Assembly: GCA_963693365.1 (NCBI GenBank)
Contig: CAVNZM010000002.1
Location: forward strand, 16,058,001 to 16,122,000
DNA from: Amoebidium appalachense
Taxonomy: Eukaryota > Ichthyosporea
Reading direction: 5' to 3'
DNA: 64,000 nt
Shown here: one piece after another, positions 24,136 to 60,082 of the stretch
Position numbering within the stretch: the stretch's first letter is position 1
Layout of the letters: each line of letters begins with the position of its first letter
The notes under the pieces: generated by a model
The model's database searches: none
Told to the model about the DNA's origin: nothing
Seen by the model: only the letters and a program-made list of their open reading frames with translations
Program-made: the position numbers and the translations under genes

Positions 24136-25023
24136 CTATTCTGTGCCACTCTCTTGCGCTAGGCCCCTAGAAAAAGACAAGTGCATTGTAAGCCTCATCT
24201 TAGCTAAAGGTTGAGCAACATGGGGTGTTTTGCATCCAGAAAGCAACAGGGCAAGGTTTTCCTTGATGGTAAAACAATCACCCGACTGTGCAACCACCTT
24301 GGCCGACTCGTGCACAGACCGAGCTACTGCCTCCCACAGCAATCTCTGCCTGTCGTTCTGAAAAAACACCTTGTAGTGGATGGGCTGAGTGCTTGCTTTC
24401 GGATGTGTGTTGATGTGTCTGACCACTCCCCTATACTCCTTGTCAGGCGGGCTATGGTATACGTCGAGCATGATGTAATCATTATCGTATGTGTACAAGA
24501 ACGGGCCCCAATGCGCGCCCTCTACGCCGTTCGGGTTGCTGAGAATATCCACTATCGGACGCCCTTTCGCAAAAACTCTCATCTTTGCGTCATGTTCTGT
24601 TTTCAGGTGCTCCAGCAAGCCTTCGTGCGAGCCTCTCCAACGGCATCGGTTGCGCCTGCTTGGTGAAAAAGACGGGCACTTGATTGGGTGGCAGGGGCAG
24701 GCGGCCTCGTGTTGTTCCAAGTCCGAAAGTTTCAGTCGGATAGCACACCCGGCGTCTGCATAACGGCACGGAAGGGTAGCCTTTCTAAGAATGCCTTCAA
24801 GTGCTCTGTTTCGGCCTTTGCAAGACAGGTCAGCTCGGCAGTTTGGGCACGAGGTAACCTTTCTGGAACAACGATCACAAAAAATGTGCCCCTCATGACA
24901 CTGCCAAATCGGAGGGCGGAGGGATTCGAGGCAAACGGGGCAGTCAAGAACGTCACTCAGAAGGTCGCTGCTGTCTTTGTGGACCTCCTCCCCACCAGTC
25001 GAAGGGGTCATTTTGCTACACAT
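24136..25023 (-). CDS. SIAH/SINA-type RING E3 ubiquitin ligase-like protein
   Basis: An intronless 295-residue protein. Residues 28-63 form a RING finger: CPVC, CHEGHIFCDRC and CPNC give Cys28, 31, 42, 49, 52, 59, 62 and His46. Residues ~66-140 follow the SIAH-type zinc finger pattern: a PCRYADAGC block, a DLEQHEAAC block, CPS, then CRWRG, LLEHL and H. This is the tandem layout of the Seven-in-absentia family, which passes ubiquitin from an E2 to bound substrates in cytoplasm or nucleus. The remaining C-terminal ~150 residues contain FLYTYDNDYIMLDVY and KVFFQNDRQRLLWEA, as expected for the substrate-binding TRAF-like domain, but it is shorter and diverged. The start was chosen at the first Met upstream of the RING; Met5 is also possible. 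It is unlike its intron-filled neighbours in having no intron and few repeats. Confidence 0.88.
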   Translation of the reverse strand: MCSKMTPSTGGEEVHKDSSDLLSDVLDCPVCLESLRPPIWQCHEGHIFCDRCSRKVTSCPNCRADLSCKGRNRALEGILRKATLPCRYADAGCAIRLKLSDLEQHEAACPCHPIKCPSFSPSRRNRCRWRGSHEGLLEHLKTEHDAKMRVFAKGRPIVDILSNPNGVEGAHWGPFLYTYDNDYIMLDVYHSPPDKEYRGVVRHINTHPKASTQPIHYKVFFQNDRQRLLWEAVARSVHESAKVVAQSGDCFTIKENLALLLSGCKTPHVAQPLAKMRLTMHLSFSRGLAQESGTE

Positions 25024-25679
25024 GAATAGAGCATGAGTCTGGTGCTATGGTTTGTAATTAAAGCTGGAGTTAAGCGTATAAAAATCAAGTTGGTTTTTGG
25101 CGGCTAGTTATCAGCATGTGTTGGTGGTTGGCGCAAAAAAAAGGGTGCAAAAGAACAAGGCACCTCCAGCATGGTGTGCCGATGAGGGCTACTGGTATAC
25201 GGCAGAGCTGTATCTGCGCATAAGAAGGGTGCTGAAAAACAGAGTGATGCGCCAGCAAAATGAATCAGACGGCTAAAGGAAAAGATGCAATCTTTCTTGT
25301 CCCTTCATTTCGTTTTCATGAGTGCGGAACAGGGTCACGACACTAACACCCTGACTCTATAGCATCTCTTACCCGTGTGTGTTATTGATTGAGGTTTAAA
25401 AAGCCGAACTTCTATTCACTAGTAACACAAGTCGCTCTTCAACTCGCTTCTTATACCATGCACACTTAGGGATGTATAACAGGTCAACGTGTTACACAAC
25501 GTGAATTCTTCCGAAACGAAACCACTCATGTATCTTTGTCTTTGACTTGAGTCAGATGATCGCCGCACAGAGAGTAGTCCAAAAATGTTGCTGCCGTACC
25601 TGGCATTTCTCATGTTCCTGGTTTATAAAGAAAAAATGACGGACAATTACCCTGAGGTAAGACTATAAATGACGTCATT
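25024..25679. other. Intergenic region between RING gene and SIL1
   Basis: Unique sequence without long repeats and no convincing ORF. A TATAAAA-like string on the plus strand at about 25078 points the wrong way for the RING gene and has no gene just downstream. Confidence 0.5.
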
Positions 25680-25792
25680 TCAGTCAGCGGCCCAATCAAA
25701 ATCTTAACTGTTGACCAATGAAAACGCTGCACGTAAACCTTCTGCAAGTATATAAACCAAGCAGCCCTGACTGTTCAGAGTGTTCAGTTTTC
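25680..25792 (+). promoter_or_regulatory. SIL1 promoter (CCAAT and TATA boxes)
   Basis: CCAAT boxes at about 25690 and 25712 and a TATATAAA box at about 25749-25756 sit ~75-140 bases before the SIL1 start. This predicts a transcription start near 25780 and a 5' UTR of roughly 50 bases. Confidence 0.6.
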
Positions 25793-25827
25793 ATGTTTTG
25801 CTTTTCCGCAGACCTTCCTGCGAGCTG

Positions 25828-25828
<1 letters not shown>
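25793..25828 (+). CDS. Upstream ORF overlapping the SIL1 start
   Basis: The ATG at 25793 opens an 11-codon frame whose TGA (25826-25828) shares its final A with the SIL1 ATG (25828-25830), giving a TGATG junction. If translated, it would favour termination-reinitiation control. It lies very near the predicted transcription start, so scanning ribosomes may miss it. Confidence 0.4.
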
Positions 25829-36217
<10,389 letters not shown>

Positions 36218-36788
36218 GGTGGGCTAGTATATTTAGGACGATGAACGTGGTGTCTTTGATGGTGTCAGAGGAAGACTCAGAACTATCAACCAGGTTTCAG
36301 AGAGAAAGAGAGTAGAAAACGAGAGCCCCATCAAAAAAAATACACCTATGTAAGAAACGTAAACGCTCATTGAACACCCTTTTTTTCCTGAGTTTTCGAC
36401 TGCTTTCCCCTGAAGCTCCTGACTGCCGGTCGTCAGAGGTCACCAACTTGAATTCTCTGTAATCGGGTCAAAATCGGGTCAGAACTTTTTTTGACGATTC
36501 GAAGCAAGCCTCAAGATCGTCATTTGCAGGCGGGGTTCAACCTTTCGGGTCACTGCAAAAGCGATCCGAGTCAGCGAGTTTTGTGGTTGGTCACATACCC
36601 GCAGGCCCGAAGCCTTCCTCGGACCCCAGCTCAGCTGTTAGCACTCACGCAGTGCACGACACACCGAACACACGTGAAAGTAGAGCCCATGTTCTGTTTC
36701 CTGTAGGGTTGCCCTAGTAAAGTTTTCATGGTTTCCCAAGGGTATTCGCCCAGAGCGAGAAGCAAACGAGTGCTGTTTGCGACGGTGC
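36218..36788. other. Spacer between SIL1 and the CDK gene
   Basis: Unique sequence of ~570 bases. It should hold the SIL1 3' UTR and the CDK promoter, but I find no canonical AATAAA, and no clear TATA box just upstream of 36789. No ORF is convincing. Confidence 0.4.
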
Positions 36789-51875
<15,087 letters not shown>

Positions 51876-52389
51876 GGGTCGTTGGTGGATATTCAAAAGA
51901 TTCTACCCGTGTTGGTTTGTGGGGGTTTTTTCGGTAGTGTGTGCAGGTGAAAAAATATACGCAAATTCAGTGGAGGAGTAATGTTCTAGCCCTGATGGTT
52001 GTTGATTGATTTGGTGGCCATCTGTGAAACCCCTGCCTGGTTGATTATTTATCATTGTGTGTGTAGTTGTGATTTTTTCGCACACATGTAGTGAAGGTTT
52101 TTTTTGTTTTTGCTTATGTCCACACACTTACCAGTATGTGTGGGATGCATGAAAGACGGGTGTGAATGTCTGTATGGTTTGTGTTTTCTTTCGTATGTCA
52201 TGTTTGAATGGTTTTGCCATAATTGAGGGTTGTGGCTGGGGCGGGGCTGTAAGCAAAACGTTGATTGTAGGCTGCATCGTAGGTGACGGGATTAGCAGGA
52301 AGGAAGAACACACGGATGTGCTAAGCGTAAAAAGGAAATCGAAAAAAAAGATGAATAGGCGTGTGGGTGGGTGGGTGTGGAAAGGAGAA

Positions 52390-52431
<42 letters not shown>

Positions 52432-52861
52432 GCGCAAAGGGCATACCGGCTTATGCTATCACTTCTCTAATTGGTTTACACGGTCTATATTTTTTCTCTA
52501 ATTGCTGTACAATATTAAAGTTCAACGGTAAATATGGTCCATTTCCCTCTTTTGGCGGGGGTCTGTGTATTTGGGGCGATATGTGAATATGTTTCCCTCG
52601 TGCCCACGAGGGTATTTCCGCCCAGCTGCTATTGCGTGCAGGTCACGTGATTGCTGTATGCCTTATGATTGGCTGATAAATATAGTACTGTGCATAAGCA
52701 AGCTCACTTGCGCTGCCGTGTGATATCACTGGAGCATGATTGATACCGTAATCGTCCCATATATATGATGCTGGGCCAGTGTGCCAGCCTGTACACATGC
52801 CAAGTGTGCGTGCGAGATTTGGGGTACAGGCAGCTGCAGCTGTGTGTGTGCGACTGTGCGC

Positions 52862-52896
<35 letters not shown>

Positions 52897-53921
52897 GCGC
52901 GCGCCTGTGAGGTTGGTGGGGAAATCAGATCCCGGGTGTGCCACGCCATTATACATCTACTACTATATTCGATGCATAAGGCAGCCGAGTGTATATACGT
53001 ACTTGTACACGTACATGCATGTGCAAGTGCATTTCAAGTTGGCCAGTTGGTGTTGCAATTGTTGTTGAATTCATGCCCTGATCAGCTCTGCATATCGTAC
53101 ACAGGGAATCTATATTACTGTCACAGTGGACAACGGTATGTCTTCAGCAGTACTAGTTAACGTTGGTTGCTGAAACGTTCGTATACTATACTGGTTGTTT
53201 CTATGCGTGTGGGTACAAAGATTCCCTGTAAAAACCATATGCATGAATTTCAAGTATTTTTGCTAACCCTAAAGCCCTATTACCAACGTCTGGACCTTTT
53301 ATGCTGAATTCCGGAATTTGACCGGGCTAGTGCCAACTTTGAAGACACTAAAATGCCATGAAATGAATACTATTAGGGCTAATGTTTTGATAAACATTGT
53401 TATATACATGCATAAGAACATAATGGAGCAAAAAAATTGCTTCTACTCAGAAAAAATTTGTAGAAACTATTGTCTCAAAAGGCCCCCGCAACGTACGTAC
53501 GTGTCGGGGTTTGGAATTATTACACAAGACAATACGATCTGCGTCAAGTTTAATGCAGACGTTGCAAAAAAAGATGCGACAACACCACATTTCCAGTACT
53601 AATTCACAGCCCTCTGAAAAAAAGGGGGCCGTGACTAAATACATGGCTAATTACAACCATGTATGAATGCAAAGCACATGTTAATGAGTAAAACCGGTTA
53701 ACATTTTTTAACAAATTTAACTATGACTGGCGGATTAAACAGGTTGTCTCTGTGTTTTAAATGCTCGATTGTTTATCTGTTTTGTTGACCAATGGCAAAA
53801 GAGATAAGCCACTATGGATACATCACCGAATGTTCCTAAAATCTGTTAATGAAAGCCAATGAAAACCACAACACGTGCCACGCGGCCAACGCCCCAACCA
53901 CACCATACCCCCCGCGCAAGT
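51876..53921. other. 3' flank of the CDK gene; no gene recognised
   Basis: A G run at 52391-52430 is the last long homopolymer of the window. The rest is unique, AT-richer sequence with a short GT tract (52868-52894). I see no exon with both credible borders and composition, nor an obvious poly(A) signal close to the CDK stop. Confidence 0.5.
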
Positions 53922-54290
53922 GCGACATCGAAATGTGATGGGAATGTGAATTTGAACACGGATGAAAGTCGGATGGGGGACGGATGGTCACAGCTTTCGT
54001 TGACAAGAAATATGCTTTGGACAAGGAAAAGACTCAGGACGCCAGGTCCCGGAAGGAAGCCCCATTTAAATCGTGATGTTTATTGATCTGGTGGCTGGGG
54101 TGACTCTACCATTCGACATCGAAATGTGATGGGAATATGAATTTGAACACGGATGAAAGTCGGATGGGACGACGGATGGTCACAGCTTTCGTTGACAAGA
54201 AATATGTTTTGGACAAGGAAAAGACTCAGGACGCCAGGTCCCGGAAGCCCCATTTACATCGTGATGTTTATTGATCTGGGGGGCTTCGGA
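53922..54290 (+). repeat. ~190-bp tandem duplication
   Basis: Two direct copies start at about 53923 and 54114 with CGACATCGAAATGTGATGGG. They share GTCACAGCTTTCGTTGACAA and AAGACTCAGGACGCCAGGTC and end near TTTATTGATCTGG. They differ by a few indels (for example 4 bases in the AAGGAAGCCCC part). The function is unknown. Confidence 0.9.
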
Positions 54291-54556
54291 CAATCCGTGT
54301 CTGGGGTGACTCAATGTATTATCTACGTCACACAAGGGAAAGAAACGGTTTTTCCCTGGCCCTTCAAGTTCACCTTGGTTACGGTACTTGGTTTTCTTAT
54401 GTCTCTTAAAAATTGCACTCTCCCTACCGCCTATCAGGCTGGGACATTAAACAATAAAGAGAATGGAAACGATCTTTTGACTGCACCCTTCACCTTTATA
54501 CATGCTGTATTGTGGCATTGCTGTTCTTCTGTTTTTTGGAAATTGCACAAAGAGGA

Positions 54557-54727
54557 GCCGCTGTGGCCGAGCGGGTAAGCTCCTCGCCTCCGACGCGGGA
54601 GGCACCTGGTTCGAATCCCGGGATGTAGCGCATTGGGGATCGGATGCCCTGATGGGACTCGCCTGGGTGCAGAACTATGGCAATGGCCCTCTAAGCTAAC
54701 TCCAACCGGGGTAGTCAAGGATCGGTG
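54557..54727 (+). mobile_element. tRNA-derived SINE-like head
   Basis: TGGCCGAGCGGG (A box) and GGTTCGAATCC (B box) are spaced as in a tRNA, with an anticodon stem CTCGC/GCGGG and loop CTCCGAC (anticodon CCG). The 5' end GCCGCTG has no complementary 3' acceptor strand, and the T stem has a mismatch. A functional tRNA is therefore unlikely; a Pol III promoter head of a SINE, with a ~100-base non-tRNA body, fits better. Confidence 0.55.
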
Positions 54728-54803
54728 TCATGTGCTGAGCTGAATCGTTACGGCATTAGTTTGCTTCTATATTTTGTGTTTTGGTGAGTGAATTTCGGGG
54801 GTG
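54728..54803 (+). repeat. ~75-bp direct repeat, left copy
   Basis: Begins TCATGTGCTGAGCTGAATCG and ends TGGTGAGTGAATTTCGGGGG. It recurs at 56092-56160 with small differences, and the two bracket 1.3 kb that includes the ORF1 zinc-knuckle remnant. Confidence 0.9.
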
Positions 54804-54821
54804 TAGCTTGTCGTGACAGGT

Positions 54822-55073
54822 ACCGGGACCGTGAGAGGGATGAGGGCAGAGGCCGAGGGGACCGGCGGCGGTCACCCTCCCCACGGCGCTTCGCCTACCA
54901 GCCCTACCAGCCACGGCCACTGTTAACGGGATGATGGGCCAGGCTAGCGTCGTCGGGCGGGACAGCAAGAGCCGGCGCCAGACTCTTTTCCAGGCACCTG
55001 CGACAACTGCAAGGAGCGGGGGCACACATACGCGTGGTGTAAACAGGCCCGTCGTGGGGGACGTCGGTGACTG
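54822..55073 (+). pseudogene. ORF1/Gag-like remnant: Arg/Ser-rich segment and zinc knuckle
   Basis: From 54822 an open stretch encodes a strongly basic RYRDRERDE...RRRSPSPRR segment that stops at 54936. In another frame, about 54983-55073, a CX2CX4HX4C zinc knuckle (CDNCKERGHTYAWC) is followed by a basic tail and a stop. Basic, RS-rich sequence followed by a zinc knuckle is typical of nucleic-acid-binding ORF1/Gag proteins of retroelements, here broken by frameshifts. The 54822 segment follows an ACAG and is in phase with the donor of CDK exon 17, so an alternative last exon of the kinase cannot be excluded. Confidence 0.5.
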
Positions 55074-56091
55074 TGGTGCAGGTATGAAGGTTTTATTAGG
55101 GGGTAGGTCGTCTCTTGCAATGGGTTGTTGTTGTTGTATGGGAGTTGTCTGGTGTTATTTTTCGGCAAGTTTTCTACTGGTGCCTGGCGTTTTCGACGTG
55201 TGTATGAGTCCTGTGTTCAACTTGGCGACGTGTGTGGTTAGGGTCAGTGGAATTATTATAGAAAGTCCTGGCAAGCTGCTGTCTGGGAGCTCGGCCCTCT
55301 GACGAGGGGGCTGGGGGGGGGGGTCGAGGTGTAGTCATGGCAGTGGCACTGCCAGGCCCTCTGGGACTGTTGTGAACCCCCGTCGTCGAAGGGCCTGGTG
55401 CTGAGGCCCCTTGGAGTGGCTGCCCTGGGCCTACCAGTGGTGTTGAGGCCCTTTGGAGTGGCTGCCCGTAGTGTTGTTGAGTAGTGTTGTGGTGCCCAGT
55501 GCAGCAGTATGCCTTAGACACACCGCAGCCTGAGCCTGGGTACTAAGGGCACGGTTGGGGCGGAGGCATTTCCCAAACCACCGGGACCTACGTAGTAGGA
55601 GTCTTTGTCGGGTAGAGGAATGGCCAGCAAGAGAGTCTGGAGGAGTAGGTCACATGAGTCTGGAGGTGTTCGTCACGGCATGTTTGGTTTTGCTAGGAAT
55701 TCTTTGTGGATGGAGCATGCCGAGTGTAGTTGTATGTGTTGTATGGATGGCGTCTGGTATCATGTCTGTTGCTAATAGGTTCCACTCGATATAACATTGT
55801 GCCAGGGGCATGGGGTTTTGGGTGCAGGTTGTGGACGGGGGCAGAGGTGCATTTACAGGCAACGTCAGTGGCGGTTCATATCCTTGTTTTGGGGTTGGGT
55901 TGGGTACTAACCATGGTGGGGTGGTGCATGGATGCATGTATAATATTATGTTTTATGTTATATGTTAAGTGTTGCTTCCTGCATGGGTACTAGCGGTAGT
56001 TGTAGTCGCTCAGCACAAAGCTTTATTTTGTTTTTAGGTAGTTTTTACTGAGGTGGAACTCAGTTATTTTCTGTGCGAGGGGGGAGTTGTC
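55074..56091 (+). other. Retroelement interior without recognisable ORF
   Basis: A ~1 kb stretch between the zinc-knuckle remnant and the second copy of the 75-bp repeat. Open frames are short and show no family signature. It is probably decayed retroelement sequence. Confidence 0.4.
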
Positions 56092-56160
56092 ATGTGCTGA
56101 GCTGAATCGTATTACTTTTGCTTCTATATTTTGTGTTTTGGTGAGTGAATTTCGGGGGTT
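56092..56160 (+). repeat. ~75-bp direct repeat, right copy
   Basis: Second copy of the sequence at 54728-54803, lacking a few internal bases. It lies ~480 bases before the LINE ORF2 start. Confidence 0.9.
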
Positions 56161-56349
56161 TTCTTGCATAGTGATTCCGGGGTCTAGGTGGAGTATGGGG
56201 ACATCATTCAGTGGTATGGGGAGAATCTGATGCAGCGGCGGCTGATTGTTTGGTGCGCGCGTGCACTATGGCATGCTCCATGCCTCTGCGTACTCTTCGA
56301 CATGTTATATGTTGTATTGCTTCTTGCTGTGTGCTTGGCGAGACCCATG

Positions 56350-56639
56350 ACCCGACGCCACCTTTCTCGCATACTTCGATCCTACAGCTCCCTACAACAC
56401 CACACTTAACCGTGCTGACGCAGAGGCCGCTGCCCGGGCCTCTTGGCAACGCGGGGTGCTTTCAAGAATGGCCAACGCCCACGCAATAATTGCGGGCTGT
56501 CAAGGCAGCCACACTTTACCCGGCACACGACAGCCGGGTCAAAACAGCAGCTGAGGTGCGTGCCTACTGGGAGGCTCAGCACGTGCAGGTCTTCAGCAAG
56601 CCCTACGACCCCACCGCCGCACCAGCCAACTCCCAGTAA
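56350..56639 (+). pseudogene. LINE ORF1 C-terminal remnant
   Basis: Two overlapping frames encode a coherent protein end: LAYFDPTAPYNTTLNRAD and ASWQRGVLSRMANAH, then after a one-base shift AVKAATLYPAHDSRVK to a TAA at 56637-56639. The stop is two bases before the ORF2 ATG (TAAGCATG), an arrangement suited to termination-reinitiation of ORF2. Confidence 0.5.
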
Positions 56640-58633
56640 GCATGCTCTCCTTTCTTTTCTGGAATGCTCGTAGTCTAAATAAGGGTAAAGCACAGTCTTC
56701 TTTCGTTATCCCAACAGGAGTTCCCGTTTATTGTTGTCGCAGAAACGTGCCAGTGGTGGCGAGACCACGCCACACTTCGTCGGTCTGGACGGCTCGTGGG
56801 CGAGTCTACTCAGCCTGTGGGCCACAAGCCTCACTCTGGCATAGTGTTCATCGCCGCCTCCCACTTTGTTAACCACTGTTCAGTTATAGCACGTACAATA
56901 CACACACTCACCATCTCAGTTTGTGGCGATATATGCACTTTTGTTTATTTTACACCTAGCCTTCCACTGCTAGCACTTACACACGAACGTAACACCAATG
57001 CCCCACATAACCCCACAGTAGTGTTAGGAGACTTTAGTAGCCCGCTAGTTACCACACCACACCCCACTGGACATAGTACACGGCCACCCACAGGCCCTAC
57101 TTAAACCCAACAACCCACGCACGCCAACCTTTCACACTTTTGTTACAGCCTTACACCTTACTCTTCCATCTGTAGTACAAGAACACCGCACGGACTGGGG
57201 GGCAGCCTCTGGTCCTTGCACCTTACACGTACACCACAACCTACACCCACCACCGTCAGACCACCTACCTATAGTCTTTCGCACTACACTTAGCCTTTCT
57301 ACGCCGTCACCACAACACATTTACAGACTTAGTAACGTACGCGAACTTAAAAGCCAGCGCGGCCAAGCAGACACTCGCTTCTTTTTCCAGACGGTGCAAC
57401 CGAGTCTATTATCGCTTGTGCGTGATGGACGCCAAACCCCGCTACGCACCAACCAGACCTTCATCGATAGCGTCTGGTCTACAGTACGAGAAACCTTGTG
57501 GGACATAGGTGAATATGCCTGTTTAGGTGCCCAAGTTTACCCACAAGCACGAACTACACACACTCGCGGCCCTAGGCCTCGAGCGGAGGCTGCCTTACGT
57601 AAGCCTCTACCGTATCACATGTTATTGGGTAATATTCGGAAGATTGATCGCGGCGATCATTCGATTCGAATGACGGCCGACCCGTCATCCGACCCGGAAA
57701 CTGCAACCGATTCCTTTTACGGCACCCTGTTTAACCGTAACCCGACATGTACGGCCACGGACCTGGGGCAGGCGCCCCCTCCTGTTTTTGTTCCACCCTC
57801 CGACACACAACCACCACCCCCACACACGGCATGGCCAGCGGGGCCGGCTGAGTTTGGGGCTGAACTGGGGGAACTTTTTACCCCAGATGCGGTATGGCAG
57901 TTAGTATCCCGTTACCCGTCCCGCAAAGCGTGCGGGCCGGACGGCATCCCTATGGCACTACTTAAGGTACTCATCCCACCCCGACCCGAGAAAGACGAAA
58001 AGCGTGGCCCGCCGCGACAGATCTTACATGTATTCTTAGCGAATTGTTTAGCTGGTATTCTGATGTTGGTAAAGTGCCCTCGGAGTGGCTAGCCACCATA
58101 GTGTTTCCCATCAAGAAAACGGTTGCACGGGGTCCCATTCACGAATTTCGCCCTATCACCCTTACGTCCGTTTTTCGCCGATTATTCGAAAGTGGCCTTT
58201 TACAGGCCTTTTCCCGTAACCCCACCCTTAAGCAGGCTTCCCAGCTGAGCCCTCTTCAGGCGGCGTTTCGGCATCGACACTCATGTTACGCACAAATCCT
58301 CACTCTACATAATGCAACTCAAAGTGATACCGAGCACCTCGTATTTATCGATTTTAAGAACGCGTACGACACGGTCGACCTCCCTCGCCTGTGGGCCAAG
58401 TTGGCCATTCGCGGTGTCCCATTCCAAATGGGTCGGCTACTGGAAGCTATGTTTACGTTTACACGCGGACGAGCGGTGGTTAATGGGCGGCTATCCCCAG
58501 GGTTTACCCGCACGCGCGGGGTACTTCAAGGGTCCCTGCTAAGCCCTCTTCTTTTCAACCTGTATATTGATGATTTAGCCGACGCTCTTTCTGCGGCACA
58601 AATTGACGGGGGGTTGCCATCCCAGGCTCCCCC

Positions 58634-59206
58634 TGTTGGAAGTAGAGTCCGCTGTGACTAGGGTCGTCGTGGCGCGCTTGGGCGCTGACCCGTTTTTTAC
58701 TGCTTTCAGTGTGTTAACTCCATGACTGAACTCCATGACTTTACTCCATGTCTTTACTCCATGACTGAACTCCATGACTGAACTCCATGTCTGAACTCCA
58801 TGACTGAACTCCATGACTGAACTCCATGACTGAACTCCATGACTGAACTCCATGACTTAACTCCATGACTTAACTCCATGACTGAACTCCATGACTGAAC
58901 TCCATGTCTTTACTCCATGACTGAACTCCATGTCTGCACCTGGCAGAGACGTGGCTTATATACCCGTGGGGCAGCAGTCTGGAATGTAATCCGGATGCCA
59001 GGCGCTAATCGGATTGGTTACTTTCATTTAGATATCTCTGGGACCAGTGAACCAATCGTTTGCAGTCAAAACACAATTGGCAACATTCCTCAACTATGCA
59101 GATGTGCATGTGGTGATCGAGTGTCAGCATGTGTCTATGTACACGGAACCAATTGTAAAGCTAACATACACATATAGTGGAGTGAGCGTAAGTCTGCACT
59201 CCAACA
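58634..59206 (+). repeat. 5' LTR with internal 13-bp minisatellite
   Basis: A 573-bp LTR. From 58717 to ~58937 it carries 17 head-to-tail units of ACTCCATGACTGA and variants. After this come a TTATATA box (58957) and an ATTGG (59023), a plausible promoter. Confidence 0.85.
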
Positions 59207-59509
59207 CCCCTACCCAATTGGAGAAGTGTACACACCACTAGAGAAGAGAGAGTGAGTGTGGCTGCTTGCAGGGTAGACCGGGGTGTGCATTCCACTGTGG
59301 TGCGTGCCCCGCCAATGAAGTGGAATACTTGACGTTGATGTCGCAGGCTGCTGCGGATGGAGTTTGTGGAAGCGAAAGTCTCTACTTCACGGAAATACGC
59401 TCGCGGGTGTAGGGTACAGCCTAGAAGTCGGTTTCTGGGCTCCTCCGTTCAAGGCGTCGTAGGGGACGTGAAGTTAGAGGCCGCGGTGTCGTGTCTGGGC
59501 CCATAACCC
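59207..59509 (+). other. Internal region of the LTR element
   Basis: 303 bases with no significant ORF. It may contain packaging or priming signals, but no tRNA-complementary site is evident next to the LTR. Confidence 0.6.
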
Positions 59510-60082
59510 TGTTGGAAGTAGAGTCCGCTGTGACTAGGGTCGTCGTGGCGCGCTTGGGCGCTGACCCGTTTTTTACTGCTTTCAGTGTGTTAACTCCATG
59601 ACTGAACTCCATGACTTTACTCCATGTCTTTACTCCATGACTGAACTCCATGACTGAACTCCATGTCTGAACTCCATGACTGAACTCCATGACTGAACTC
59701 CATGACTGAACTCCATGACTGAACTCCATGACTTAACTCCATGACTTAACTCCATGACTGAACTCCATGACTGAACTCCATGTCTTTACTCCATGACTGA
59801 ACTCCATGTCTGCACCTGGCAGAGACGTGGCTTATATACCCGTGGGGCAGCAGTCTGGAATGTAATCCGGATGCCAGGCGCTAATCGGATTGGTTACTTT
59901 CATTTAGATATCTCTGGGACCAGTGAACCAATCGTTTGCAGTCAAAACACAATTGGCAACATTCCTCAACTATGCAGATGTGCATGTGGTGATCGAGTGT
60001 CAGCATGTGTCTATGTACACGGAACCAATTGTAAAGCTAACATACACATATAGTGGAGTGAGCGTAAGTCTGCACTCCAACA
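59510..60082 (+). repeat. 3' LTR
   Basis: Same length (573 bp) and apparently the same sequence as 58634-59206, including the 17-unit minisatellite (59593-59813). Confidence 0.85.

Larger units (their letters stand above)
58634..60082 (+). mobile_element. Compact non-autonomous LTR element (TRIM-like)
   Basis: Two direct terminal repeats of 573 bp surround only 303 bp of internal DNA with no ORF. The LTR ends are TGTTGGA...TCCAACA, the canonical TG...CA inverted ends. Flanks are CCCCC on both sides (58629-58633 and 60083-60087), a 5-bp target duplication. The two LTRs look identical by eye, so insertion was recent. No clear primer-binding site or polypurine tract is visible, which leaves some doubt about the class. 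Confidence 0.8.

Noticed and set aside
54153-54578. 141-codon ORF over the tandem duplication
   Set aside because: It starts inside a duplicated non-coding unit, runs into the tRNA-like head and has no family features.
54557-54627. Functional tRNA-Arg
   Set aside because: The acceptor strands do not pair and the T stem has a mismatch; a tRNA-derived SINE head fits better.
58575-58853. Repetitive minus-strand ORF rich in MEFSHGVQ-like units
   Set aside because: It is the translation of the 13-bp minisatellite inside the LTR.
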